The notes under the pieces: generated by a model
The model's input: only the letters and a program-made list of their open reading frames with translations
Told to the model about the DNA's origin: nothing
The model's database searches: none
Assembly (NCBI RefSeq): GCF_003674095.1
Contig: NZ_RDBF01000001.1
Span: 534,514-598,513, forward strand
Length of the DNA stretch: 64,000 nucleotides
Direction: 5' to 3'
DNA from: Aeromicrobium phragmitis
GTDB taxonomy: Bacteria; Actinomycetota; Actinomycetes; Propionibacteriales; Nocardioidaceae
In this document: piece after piece, positions 9,720-18,594 of the stretch
Position numbering within the stretch: position 1 is the first letter of the stretch
Layout of the letters: each line of letters begins with the position of its first letter
Translations under genes and position numbers: made by a program

Positions 9720-11369
9720 ATGCGAACCGATCGACACACATCGGGCCCGATGGTCCTGGTCATCGAGGACCCCTCCCGGCTGCGTCCGGAGGTCTGGCGC
9801 GAACTCGAAGCCGCCGGCCTACGCTCCTTCGCGGCCGCGGAGAACCCTGCCTCGGCTCCCACCGCCGTCGACGGACTTCGCGCCGCTCTCGACGCGGGTG
9901 ACCTCGAGGAAGCCGAGCAGATCCTCCGCGCTTCCGGTCCGCAGCTCGCGGCCGACGAACCGGAGCTGTTCGACGGCCTGCTCGGCGGGGTCAACATCCT
10001 CGAGCTGGACTCGCGACCGGCGTTGCGCTGGTCGCTCGTCATCAGCGCGGTACTGCTGGGACGTCGCGACCGGCTCCCGGCATTGCTTCGCCACATTCTC
10101 AGCGATCACGACCGCCGCCGCGGAGCGGTGGAACGCGCCCTCACCCGGGGACTGCGATGCGCGGTCCAGCGCCGCCTCGCCCGCCCCGGTGCCGTCACGA
10201 CGGCCGTCGCGCTCGACAGCATGCTGCACGACCTCACCCCTGAGGACCGACGAGTCCTGGGTCCCTGGCTTCCGGCCATGCACTACGAGTGCGGCATGGC
10301 ACTGCTCGGCGGTGGCCGGGTCGTTCACGCCCACTCCGTCTTCGAGCGCGGTACCGAGGTCATGCCCGATCCGTGGTGGCAGCGGGTCCTGCTGTCGTGC
10401 GTGGCCATGACCGACCTAGTCCTCGGCCGCGTCAACGATGCGCGTCTGCGCCGAGAGGAGTGCCCCGAGGTGGGCCGACCGCACCCCTGCGACGACCTCA
10501 TCCTCGCCCTCGATGCCGCGCTCGCTCTGGAGGACGACGACGTCGAACGCGCCCGTGCGTTCGTCGGCAGCATCGGTGCCGCGACGGAGCATCGCGGCGT
10601 CGTCGAGCTCGTCCGTGGCCTCGTGGACCTCACCGACGGGAACCCCCGGGTGGCACGGGAACGTTTCGTGAGCGGCGCGGAGGCGCTGACCGAGGGCATC
10701 GGCTGGGCCGACGTCCTCGGTTCGCTCACCATGCTGAGCGAGCTCGCCAGCAAGGGCCCGGTTGCCGTGCGTGCCGAAGGGACGGCCTCCTCGGTGATTC
10801 GTGCCCACGCCGCGCTCGCGTCCGGCGACCTCGATCTCGTTCGAGAGCTCGTCGGAGAGCTCAGAGACGACGGGCGGAATGTCACCCCGCGGCGGCGGCT
10901 CCACGCAGCCGTTCTCGAATTCGCGTTCGTTCGGCGTCTCGGCCAGGGCGAGGTCGCGGACCGGGTGGCCGAGCGCATCGTGGCGCTCGTCGAAACCCAC
11001 GGCATCACGTGGCCGCTGCGGCTGCTCAGCCCAGGCGACGCCGAGGCGCTCGCCACGAGCACGGGTCTACGCTCCCTGCGCTCGCTGCTGCCGGCCGATA
11101 CCTCGTCCCTGCGCTTGACCGAACGCGAACGCATCCTGCTGCGCGAGCTCGTCCGTGGCGGTACCGAGGCCGCCATCGCGGCTCGCCAGCACCTGTCGGT
11201 CAACACCATCAAGTCGCAACGCCGCTCGCTGTACCGCAAGCTCGGAGTCCGCGACCGCGATCAAGCCGTCGCTCGAGCACTGGAGCTCGACCTGCTCGGA
11301 GCCCCTCGCCCCGCTGCGGGCGGCCCCGTGCTGCGGCGTCAGGTGAAAGGCGGGGTGAAAAGGCCGTAG
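9720..11369 (+). CDS. LuxR/MalT-like transcriptional regulator with helical sensor region
   Basis: 549 aa. The first 460 or so residues are alpha-helical and Leu/Ala/Arg-rich, resembling the TPR-like superhelix of MalT-type regulators, but no Walker A or B motif is visible, so the usual AAA/STAND ATPase is absent. The C-terminus is a LuxR-type helix-turn-helix: LTERERILLRELVRGGTEAAIA, RQHLSVNTIKSQRRSLYRKLGV. A GAGG ribosome site lies about 8 bp before the ATG at 9720. It is divergent from the sigma-fusion gene and directly upstream of the first giant surface protein. MalT-class proteins bind direct repeats, matching the repeat element that overlaps this gene's 3' end and recurs before the second giant gene. 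Confidence 0.85.
   Translation: MRTDRHTSGPMVLVIEDPSRLRPEVWRELEAAGLRSFAAAENPASAPTAVDGLRAALDAGDLEEAEQILRASGPQLAADEPELFDGLLGGVNILELDSRPALRWSLVISAVLLGRRDRLPALLRHILSDHDRRRGAVERALTRGLRCAVQRRLARPGAVTTAVALDSMLHDLTPEDRRVLGPWLPAMHYECGMALLGGGRVVHAHSVFERGTEVMPDPWWQRVLLSCVAMTDLVLGRVNDARLRREECPEVGRPHPCDDLILALDAALALEDDDVERARAFVGSIGAATEHRGVVELVRGLVDLTDGNPRVARERFVSGAEALTEGIGWADVLGSLTMLSELASKGPVAVRAEGTASSVIRAHAALASGDLDLVRELVGELRDDGRNVTPRRRLHAAVLEFAFVRRLGQGEVADRVAERIVALVETHGITWPLRLLSPGDAEALATSTGLRSLRSLLPADTSSLRLTERERILLRELVRGGTEAAIAARQHLSVNTIKSQRRSLYRKLGVRDRDQAVARALELDLLGAPRPAAGGPVLRRQVKGGVKRP
11341..11362 (+). promoter_or_regulatory. Tandem GGTGAAA direct-repeat element upstream of giant protein 1
   Basis: GGTGAAAGGCGGGGTGAAAA contains two GTGAAA cores 12 bp apart, at 11343 and 11355. 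It overlaps the last codons of the LuxR-type gene and lies about 105 bp upstream of the surface-protein start. The same arrangement occurs at 18453-18475 (16 of 18 positions identical). It may be an activator or operator site; the binding protein is inferred to be the adjacent LuxR-type regulator. Confidence 0.6.
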
Positions 11370-11467
11370 TTGCGGCGTCTCACCCCGTCCCCGTCACGAA
11401 CGATCACTGCTGGAGCTCGCCGCCCACGCCGCGTCGGCAGTGTCACCCCCGGAAATGAAAGATCACC

Positions 11468-14400
11468 ATGGAACCCCGCATGCCCAGAGAACGCTCGTTC
11501 AGGCGTTCAGTCCTCCTCGTCCTGGCTGCCGTCACCGCCCTGATCACCTCGGTCATGGGCCCGTCGGTGGTGGCTACCGCCGCTGCGCAGCCGGTCGACG
11601 AACCCGGCAAGGCCTTCGTCAACGTGACGAAGGGCAACGACTTCGGCGGACAGCCGCTGCACCCCGGCGACGAGTTCAGCTACACGTTCGTCGTGCAGTG
11701 CTCGAGCCTCGAGGTCGACTGCGTGAACTTCACGTTCACCGACGTCCTGCCCGAGGGCCTCGACATCACGGCGCTGCCGCAGAGCAACTCCACCCGCACC
11801 GTGACGTTCGACGAGGCCACGCGCACGCTGACGATCGTCTACCAGCAGGTGCTCCAGGCTCCGGTGGGCGCGACGGGTCTGACCGCGGGGGCGACCCAGA
11901 ACTTCACCGTCGGGATGCGACTGCCGACCGACACGACGATCGCCGACGGCACCACGATCTCCAACACCGCGACGGTGACCGCCGACAACGCCGACCCGGC
12001 CGAGTCGACGAACGACATCACCGTCGAGGTGCCGAAGGTCGTGCGTCCGGTCGCCACCAAGTCGTGGACCGACGGTTCCGCGGTGGCGGGCAGCGACGAG
12101 AAGAGCACCGCGGTGCTCGGCGTGCGCAACTCCTCCTCCAGCTCCGCTCGCGTGGACGAGCTGACCATCACCGACGCGGCCGAGGCCACGTTCGAGCACT
12201 TCGACCTCACCGACGTCGAGCTGTCGCGGTTCCCGGCAGGAGCCGATCAGGCGCGTCTCGAGGTCCTGACCGGCGGCGCGTGGGTGCCCGCCGGAACCGT
12301 GACGGCCACCGGCCAGCTCGCCCTGCCCGGCGGAGTGAGCGCCGGCGACGTCACCGGTGTGCGCGTCGTGTTCACGAACTCCGCGGGCGCACCGCTTCCG
12401 TACGACGCGACCGGCGGCGAGGTACGCCTCGGCCTGCAGCTTCGCGAGACGTACCGCTCCAGTGGCGAGCCGTTGCGTCCGCAGGGCCGGGTGCGCGTTG
12501 ACAACTGCGTCGAGCCGACCGCGGTCGAGGGCGACGGGACGCCCGTCGTCGGTGCTGCGGCCTGCGCTGGGTACGACATCCTCCCCGACGTCCTGGTCCT
12601 GGACGCCTCGAAGACGTTCTTCCCCGACGCCAACAAGAACTTCCAGCACGACCGTGGCGAGTACGCCGTGATCGGTGAGAACTCGCGCTCCTCGGCGCGG
12701 ATCGACGTGCGTCAGCGCTCGCCGTTTCCTGTGAAGGAGATCGTCATCACCGAGCCGTCGGCCAACCCCGACGGTGAGTTCTCGAAGATCGACGTCGACA
12801 CGATCCGCCTGCGCTTCCCCAACGGCGCGACCAACGCGACCGTCCGGGTCACCTACGACAACGCCCCCGCCACCACGACCGACTACGATCCGTCGCCGGC
12901 CACCCAGGTCATCGACGTGGCGAAGGACGGCTCACGGGTCACCGGCGTCGTCGTGACGTACACCGGCGAAAAGGACGGCGAGCCGTCGATCCGGACCGAC
13001 GCGACCGCCGGCCTGGACATCTCCGGTCACCTCAACGACCTCGTGACCGATGCCGATCTCGCCGACGGAACCAGCCCGTTCGTCGTCAACTGCTACGGCT
13101 ACAGCGGCACCGCCGGGCGCACCGACGGCACCGGCACCACGAGCGGCAGCGGATGCGCCAACCTCACGGTCGAGAAGCCGCGCAGCGGCGGTGAAGGCAA
13201 CAAGTCGGTCGGTCAGACCGAGATCCCGCCGGGCCAGCCGGTCCCCTTCACGCTCCGGTACACCAACAACGGCAACATCCCGCTCGTCGACCCTGTCATC
13301 ACCGACCCCGCGCCCGAGGCTGGCGGCATCCCGCCGAGCGGTCTCGGCAACCCGTTCTCGGTGCTCCGGCTGACCGACGCCCGGGTGAGTGGCAGCAATG
13401 CTGCCGACACGGCGATCGAGATCTACGATCCGCAGGTCTCCGCCTGGGTCGCCTACGACGGCGCCTCGGACGAGGTCGTCGAGCGGTCCATCGGCGTGCG
13501 CGCGGTGATGACCGGTGAATTGCTGCCGACGCAGTCGTTCACGCTCTCGATCGTCACGCAGCGGCGCGACGGGGTCGACGACGACGTCACGCTCGACAAC
13601 TGCTTCGTCATGACCGCCGACGGGTACGTCGGTGCCCAGCCGTCCTGCTCGCCGCGCATCTCCACCAAGGAGACCCGTGACGCCGCCACGATCACCAAGA
13701 GCATCACGCCGTCGGTGCTGCCGCGGCCGATCCCCGGTCTCGCTCCGCAGCACTCGACTGCCCGGCTCCAGGCCAGCAACAGCGGCAACCTGAGCATGTC
13801 GCAGCTGCGCCTCATCGATGCGAACGAGGAGTTCTTCGATGCGGTGAACTTCGTGGACTTCGCCACGGTCAAGTTCCCCGCCGGCGCCAACCGGGTCACC
13901 ATCGACGCGCTCGTCGACGGCACGTGGGTCGAAGGATCTCCGCGTGACAAGGCGGTGCTGCCCGACGGTGTCGCGGCCAAGGACGTCGTGGGCATCCGCG
14001 CCACGTTCACGCACTCCTCCGGCGAGTACCGGCTGACGCCGTGCGCCGACGCGAACCAGTGTGGCGGCGAGGTGAGCTTCCGCTTCGGCCTGCGCGAGAC
14101 GCTGCGCAGCGATGCCGACGTGGCGGTGCCGGACGATCTGATCAACGAGCTGCACGGCGAGTACGTGACGCGTCTGCAGGACCCCGAGGATCCCCGTCCC
14201 GTCGACCCGACCCGCGCCACCGTCACGGTGAGCGAAGGCGACGCCCAGCTGTCGGTCGAGAAGACGCCGAACTCGTCGCTCGCCCCGGGCGAGGTCGCGC
14301 CGTTCCGGCTGAAGGTCACCAACACCGGGACGTCGAACATCACCGATCTGGTGGTCAAGGACGCGTTGCCGGCCGGCCTTCAGCTCGACGAGACGTTCGT

Positions 14401-17191
14401 CGGCGACGGCGGCCAGCCGTTCCGGATCATCGACGTCCAGGTGCCCGAGGGCACCGAGGACGTCCCGACGCCTGCCCTCACGCTGACCCGTGACGGCGAG
14501 CGGGTCAACCAGGCGGACTTCGACTTCTCGGTCGACGAGGACGGCAAGCCCTGGCTGCTCCGTCCGGGAACGACGTTCACGATCGAGATCCAGGTCATGC
14601 TCGCGCCGGGCGTGACCGCCGGCGAGGTCGTTGTCAACACCATGGGCGCCACCGGCAACGGCCCGAACTTCACCTGCGGCGGCGAGTCGCAGAACGACGG
14701 ATCGTTCGGCGAGGGGCTGTACTGCACCGACACCGCCCATGTGACCGTCAAGGCCGGTGCGGCGTTCACCGCCCGCAAGTGGGTCGCCGGTAACCCCGAG
14801 CGCGGTTGGTACGACACCCGCGCACGCCAGGGTGTTCCGGTCGGCGATGCGTCCTGCCCGACGGTTACCGACGCGAACGGCGTGCAGTACACGTCGCACC
14901 CGTGCATTGCGCTGGTCGATCCCGGCGATCAGTTCCAGTACCTGCTCCGCGTCGTCAACGCGGGGACGGAGTCGGGAACGAACATGCGCATCGTGGACGT
15001 CTTCCCCGCCAAGGGTGACCGTGGTGTCTGGGTCGACCAGAACCGCGGCACGCAGTGGGACCAGCGCCCGACGCTCGCCACCGAGCCGGTCCTCAACGGC
15101 CCCGGCTCGATGACCACGAGCTACACGCAGGACGCGGACGTCTGCACGGACGATCTGCGCATGGGCGGCGCCGGCTCCTCGGCACCGGAGTGCCCGGCGT
15201 CGGCGTGGGAGGCGCAGTTCGGGCCGGACGTCACCGCCTCGAAGTTCGACATCGCGTTCGACGAGCCGCTGGCCCCCGGTCAGGGCATCGAGGTGGCGTA
15301 CGCGATGACGACGCCGCTGGACGTCGAGCAGGTCGCCGATCCGACGATCGCGTGGAACTCGTTCGCGCACGCCGAGACGACGCTGCGCGGCAACGGCCTG
15401 AACGTCATGCCGCCGACCGAGCCGATCAAGGTGGGAGTGGGCACGGCGTACGGTGCGCTCGAGATCACCAAGTTGATCACGGACAACCCGTACGACCTCC
15501 CGGTCGACGAGCGGGCGTTCCCGGTCCACGTGACCTGTGAGATCGAGCCGATCGGCGGAACTCGCACGACCGTCGTCGACGAGGACTACGAGGTCACGCC
15601 GGGCGAGCCCGTCACGGTGACCGCGATCCCCGCCGGTGCCGACTGCCGCGTGTGGGAGACCGACGCTCTCGGCGGACAGTCCTCCGCCACGGAGGAGAAC
15701 CCCGTCCGCGTGACGATCGAGCCGGGTCTCGGTTCGGCCTCGGTCGCGCAGGTGGAGATCGAGAACAGCTACGCCCCCGCGTCGCTGACCCTCGACAAGT
15801 CGGTGACCGGCACCGCGGCGGGCTACGCGCCGACCACCTTCGAGGCGGATCTGTTCTGCTCGGTCGACGGCCAGCCGGTGAAGGGCTTCGACCCGCTCTC
15901 GGTGACGATCGACACCACGGTCGACGACGGCCGGGTGACGGTCGACGTGCCGCCGGGCGCTGACTGCCGGGCGGTCGAGACGGAGACCGGCGGTGCGACC
16001 GAGGTCGTCTACTCCGGTACTGCCGAGACCGAGAGCGGTCAGCCGGCCACGATCGCGATCGAGAACCAGTTCCGCAGCGGTGGGTTGAAGATCGCCAAGG
16101 AGCTCGCGGGCCCGGGCGCCCCGAGCCTCGCAGGCGGCCCCTTCAGCTTCGACGTGCGCTGCTCGTTCCACGGTCGTGAGGACGTGTTCACCGACACCGT
16201 CACCTTGCAGGGCGACGGCGCGACCACGCTGCTCGAGTCCGAGGTCCTCGACGGACTGCCCGTGGGAGCGGACTGTGTGGTGACCGAGACCGACGCGGGC
16301 GGTGCCGATCAGGTCCCGGACCCGGTCACGGTCACGATCCCCGACGAGGTCGACGGTGAGGCCCAGGTCGTCGTCGCGGGCCTGACGAACGTCTTCTCCG
16401 CCGGCACCATCGCGGTGCACAAGGAGCTGGCGGGCGACGGCGCCGACGAGGCATACGCCACCGACGCCGAGTTCACGGTGCTGCTGCGCTGCGAGCGCGA
16501 GGTCGAGGGTGTGCGCACGACGGTCTACTCCGGTGAGATCGCGCTGCGTGGCGGTGACACCATCACCGTCCTCGGCACCGATGGGGAGCCGCTGCGACTG
16601 CCGCTCGGTACGCACTGCTTCGGCGAGGAGACCGTCACGGGTGGAGCGACCACCTCGGTGGTGGACCACGACTCGTACGAGGACGCCGCGGTGGTGGCCG
16701 AGGGCGAGGAGCTCCAGGAGCTGACGATCACCGCGACGAACACCTTCGACCTGACCGACCTCGCGGTGAGCAAGGAGCTCGCCGGCGCCGGTCGCGATCA
16801 TGTCGGCGACAAGGAGTTCACCGTGGCGGTCACCTGCGTGCTCGATCAGGGCCGCGGTGAACCGACGGTCATCGTCGATGCCGAGGAGCACCGGATCTCC
16901 GGCGGCGAGACCATCCGGGTGGAGGGCCTTCCGGTCGGCGCGGACTGCTGGGCCGAGGAGACCGAGACCGGTGGCGCCGCCCAGGTCCAGGTCGAGGGTG
17001 GCACGATCGCCGAGCCGGCCGTCCTGACGGCCGACGAGGACAACGCGATCACGGTGACCAACACCTTCGCGGCCGTCCCTTCCGGCGACCTGCCGAACAA
17101 CGGCGGTCCCACCTGGTGGTACCTGCTGGCCGGCATGGTGCTGGTGGCCCTCGGCGGCGGTATCACGACCCGCCGCCTGGCACGCCGCTGA
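11468..17191 (+). CDS. Giant cell-surface protein with DUF11/DUF5979-type repeats and LPNNG sorting-like signal
   Basis: 1907 aa. The signal peptide (basic RERSFRR, then a hydrophobic run, cleavage near ATAAAQP) directs export. About residues 40-1300 hold several conserved-repeat (DUF11-like) beta-sandwich modules with TNxGxxxLxDxxVxDxLP patterns. Residues about 1329-1870 hold five units of about 108 aa, each with a lysine near the start (KELAG), paired cysteines in xVxC and GADCxxxET, and GGA; this is the DUF5979/SpaA-like pattern. The end is LPNNG at 1875-1879, a membrane helix and RRLARR, the layout of a sortase substrate. Ribosome site GGAAATGAAAG. It is probably a stalked adhesin or pilus-like surface protein; the ligand is unknown. 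Confidence 0.9.
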   Translation: MEPRMPRERSFRRSVLLVLAAVTALITSVMGPSVVATAAAQPVDEPGKAFVNVTKGNDFGGQPLHPGDEFSYTFVVQCSSLEVDCVNFTFTDVLPEGLDITALPQSNSTRTVTFDEATRTLTIVYQQVLQAPVGATGLTAGATQNFTVGMRLPTDTTIADGTTISNTATVTADNADPAESTNDITVEVPKVVRPVATKSWTDGSAVAGSDEKSTAVLGVRNSSSSSARVDELTITDAAEATFEHFDLTDVELSRFPAGADQARLEVLTGGAWVPAGTVTATGQLALPGGVSAGDVTGVRVVFTNSAGAPLPYDATGGEVRLGLQLRETYRSSGEPLRPQGRVRVDNCVEPTAVEGDGTPVVGAAACAGYDILPDVLVLDASKTFFPDANKNFQHDRGEYAVIGENSRSSARIDVRQRSPFPVKEIVITEPSANPDGEFSKIDVDTIRLRFPNGATNATVRVTYDNAPATTTDYDPSPATQVIDVAKDGSRVTGVVVTYTGEKDGEPSIRTDATAGLDISGHLNDLVTDADLADGTSPFVVNCYGYSGTAGRTDGTGTTSGSGCANLTVEKPRSGGEGNKSVGQTEIPPGQPVPFTLRYTNNGNIPLVDPVITDPAPEAGGIPPSGLGNPFSVLRLTDARVSGSNAADTAIEIYDPQVSAWVAYDGASDEVVERSIGVRAVMTGELLPTQSFTLSIVTQRRDGVDDDVTLDNCFVMTADGYVGAQPSCSPRISTKETRDAATITKSITPSVLPRPIPGLAPQHSTARLQASNSGNLSMSQLRLIDANEEFFDAVNFVDFATVKFPAGANRVTIDALVDGTWVEGSPRDKAVLPDGVAAKDVVGIRATFTHSSGEYRLTPCADANQCGGEVSFRFGLRETLRSDADVAVPDDLINELHGEYVTRLQDPEDPRPVDPTRATVTVSEGDAQLSVEKTPNSSLAPGEVAPFRLKVTNTGTSNITDLVVKDALPAGLQLDETFVGDGGQPFRIIDVQVPEGTEDVPTPALTLTRDGERVNQADFDFSVDEDGKPWLLRPGTTFTIEIQVMLAPGVTAGEVVVNTMGATGNGPNFTCGGESQNDGSFGEGLYCTDTAHVTVKAGAAFTARKWVAGNPERGWYDTRARQGVPVGDASCPTVTDANGVQYTSHPCIALVDPGDQFQYLLRVVNAGTESGTNMRIVDVFPAKGDRGVWVDQNRGTQWDQRPTLATEPVLNGPGSMTTSYTQDADVCTDDLRMGGAGSSAPECPASAWEAQFGPDVTASKFDIAFDEPLAPGQGIEVAYAMTTPLDVEQVADPTIAWNSFAHAETTLRGNGLNVMPPTEPIKVGVGTAYGALEITKLITDNPYDLPVDERAFPVHVTCEIEPIGGTRTTVVDEDYEVTPGEPVTVTAIPAGADCRVWETDALGGQSSATEENPVRVTIEPGLGSASVAQVEIENSYAPASLTLDKSVTGTAAGYAPTTFEADLFCSVDGQPVKGFDPLSVTIDTTVDDGRVTVDVPPGADCRAVETETGGATEVVYSGTAETESGQPATIAIENQFRSGGLKIAKELAGPGAPSLAGGPFSFDVRCSFHGREDVFTDTVTLQGDGATTLLESEVLDGLPVGADCVVTETDAGGADQVPDPVTVTIPDEVDGEAQVVVAGLTNVFSAGTIAVHKELAGDGADEAYATDAEFTVLLRCEREVEGVRTTVYSGEIALRGGDTITVLGTDGEPLRLPLGTHCFGEETVTGGATTSVVDHDSYEDAAVVAEGEELQELTITATNTFDLTDLAVSKELAGAGRDHVGDKEFTVAVTCVLDQGRGEPTVIVDAEEHRISGGETIRVEGLPVGADCWAEETETGGAAQVQVEGGTIAEPAVLTADEDNAITVTNTFAAVPSGDLPNNGGPTWWYLLAGMVLVALGGGITTRRLARR

Positions 17192-17200
17192 TCACCGTCC

Positions 17201-17229
17201 CGCGGCGCGGGCATCATGCCCGCGCCGTG
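17201..17229 (+). terminator. Hairpin terminator after giant protein 1
   Basis: CGGCGCGGGCA at 17203-17213 and TGCCCGCGCCG at 17217-17227 form a perfect 11-bp stem with a 3-base loop. It begins about 10 bp after the stop and sits between convergent genes, so it may serve both strands. No U-tract follows. Confidence 0.75.
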
Positions 17230-17242
17230 GGATTCGGCGTTC

Positions 17243-18442
17243 TCAGCGGGTGGTTTCGACCGCAGGGATGATCCGGGCGATGAAGACGGCCGAGAGCCCG
17301 ACGCCGACGATCGCGCACACCAAGAGCGCGTCGTAGGCGTTGCCGGTCAGCGCCAGGACGAGCCCCGCGATGGCGGGAGCCAGGCTTTGCGGCACGATCG
17401 TGGCGAGCCCGAGGACGCCGAGGTCGCGTCCGTGATCCTCGCGCGACGGCAGCACGTCGAGCATCAACGCGAGGTCGGCCGTCAGGTACAGCCCCCGTCC
17501 GATGCCTGCGACGACGGCGTACGCGACGAGCCCGGCCAGCCCGGGCAGAAGCAAGGCGAGCAGCAACCCTGACACGATGACCGCCGTCGCGATGAGCACC
17601 CATCGCACCCGCGCCCCCTTGACCCGGCGGCCGGCGACGACCGCTCCGAGGACGAGGGCCGCGATGTGCGCACCGACGAGCAGCGTCACGACCCGCCCGG
17701 CTTCTTCGGGTCCGCCGCCGGTGCGGTCCATCACGAGATACAGCAGGTAGCCCATCACGAGCTGGTGCCCCAGGACGAGCACGAAACGGCCGAGTAGGAC
17801 GAGCCGGAAATCGCGGTCACGCCACGCGGCGAGCGCCGGGCGGGAGCGACGGGGCGCACTCGGCGTGACCCGTTCCCGGTTGGCCAGGACGAACCCTGCC
17901 ATGCCGATCACCAGCAGCACGGCCAGCACCGCGTAGGTGCTGGACAGGTGCGCGACCGTGAGCCCGGCCGCGCCCGCTCCGAGGGCCAGGCCGAGCGCCG
18001 CGCCACCGCCGTAGAAGGCCGAGGCGCGAGGGCGTTCCCCTGCGGGGACCCGGTCCGCGACGACGGCGTCGAGCGGAGCCTCGACCACGTTGAGCAGCGG
18101 CTGCACGACGAGCCAGCCCAGCGCGATCATCACGACGGACTCGGCTCTGCCGAGGGCCACGAGGGCGACGGCCGAGGCGAGAGCCCCGCCCACGATCCAC
18201 GGAGTCCGCCGTCCGAGCGGTGAGCGGGTGCGATCGGACAGCGCTCCGACCCAGGGATGCACGATCATCGTCAGCACGGATGATGCGGTCATCACGACCG
18301 CAAGGTGCGTCTCCTTGTCGCCCGGAGATGCCGTGGCGATCTGTGCCGGAACGAGGACCCCGGCGACCGCCGCGTACATGACATTGAGGGTCAGGCTCGC
18401 GAGCAGCAGCGACCAGGGTAAACGCCGATTCATTGTGAGCAT
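17243..18442 (-). CDS. MFS transporter
   Basis: 399 aa with about 12 membrane helices. The A-like loop WVGALSDRTRSPLGRRTPWIVGG between helices 2 and 3 is the family signature and resembles the GPH/SLC45-type sugar symporter pattern (GxxSDRxRxxxGRRxPW). It lies convergent to giant gene 1 and divergent from giant gene 2, and its start is only 11 bp from the shared tandem repeat element, so it could respond to the same regulator. Substrate is unknown; a sugar or polyol is one possibility from the loop pattern. Confidence 0.88.
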   Translation of the reverse strand: MLTMNRRLPWSLLLASLTLNVMYAAVAGVLVPAQIATASPGDKETHLAVVMTASSVLTMIVHPWVGALSDRTRSPLGRRTPWIVGGALASAVALVALGRAESVVMIALGWLVVQPLLNVVEAPLDAVVADRVPAGERPRASAFYGGGAALGLALGAGAAGLTVAHLSSTYAVLAVLLVIGMAGFVLANRERVTPSAPRRSRPALAAWRDRDFRLVLLGRFVLVLGHQLVMGYLLYLVMDRTGGGPEEAGRVVTLLVGAHIAALVLGAVVAGRRVKGARVRWVLIATAVIVSGLLLALLLPGLAGLVAYAVVAGIGRGLYLTADLALMLDVLPSREDHGRDLGVLGLATIVPQSLAPAIAGLVLALTGNAYDALLVCAIVGVGLSAVFIARIIPAVETTR

Positions 18443-18452
18443 TGTCGCTCAT

Positions 18453-18475
18453 GGGGTGAAAAGCAGGGTGAAGTC
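18453..18475 (+). promoter_or_regulatory. Tandem GGTGAAA direct-repeat element upstream of giant protein 2
   Basis: GGGTGAAAAGCAGGGTGAAG holds two GTGAAA/G cores exactly 12 bp apart (18456 and 18468). It matches the element at 11341-11362 as GGTGAAA-R-GC-R-GGGTGAA. It lies about 120 bp before the giant gene start and 11 bp before the divergent MFS start. Confidence 0.6.
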
Positions 18476-18594
18476 CTCGGCGACCGCCCGAAAACGCTGT
18501 CAGCTCGGCGCAGGATCGACTGTTGGCGGACGCGCGCGTCTGCCCCGCGACCGCCCCCTCCGCGGCACCCCCATCCTCGCAAGGAGAGCAGTAC

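Noticed and set aside
12932..16891. Very long open frame antisense to the first giant gene
   Set aside because: It is an artefact of high-GC codon use opposite the real repeat gene; it has no ribosome site and no protein-like signal, unlike the giant gene with signal peptide and sorting tail.
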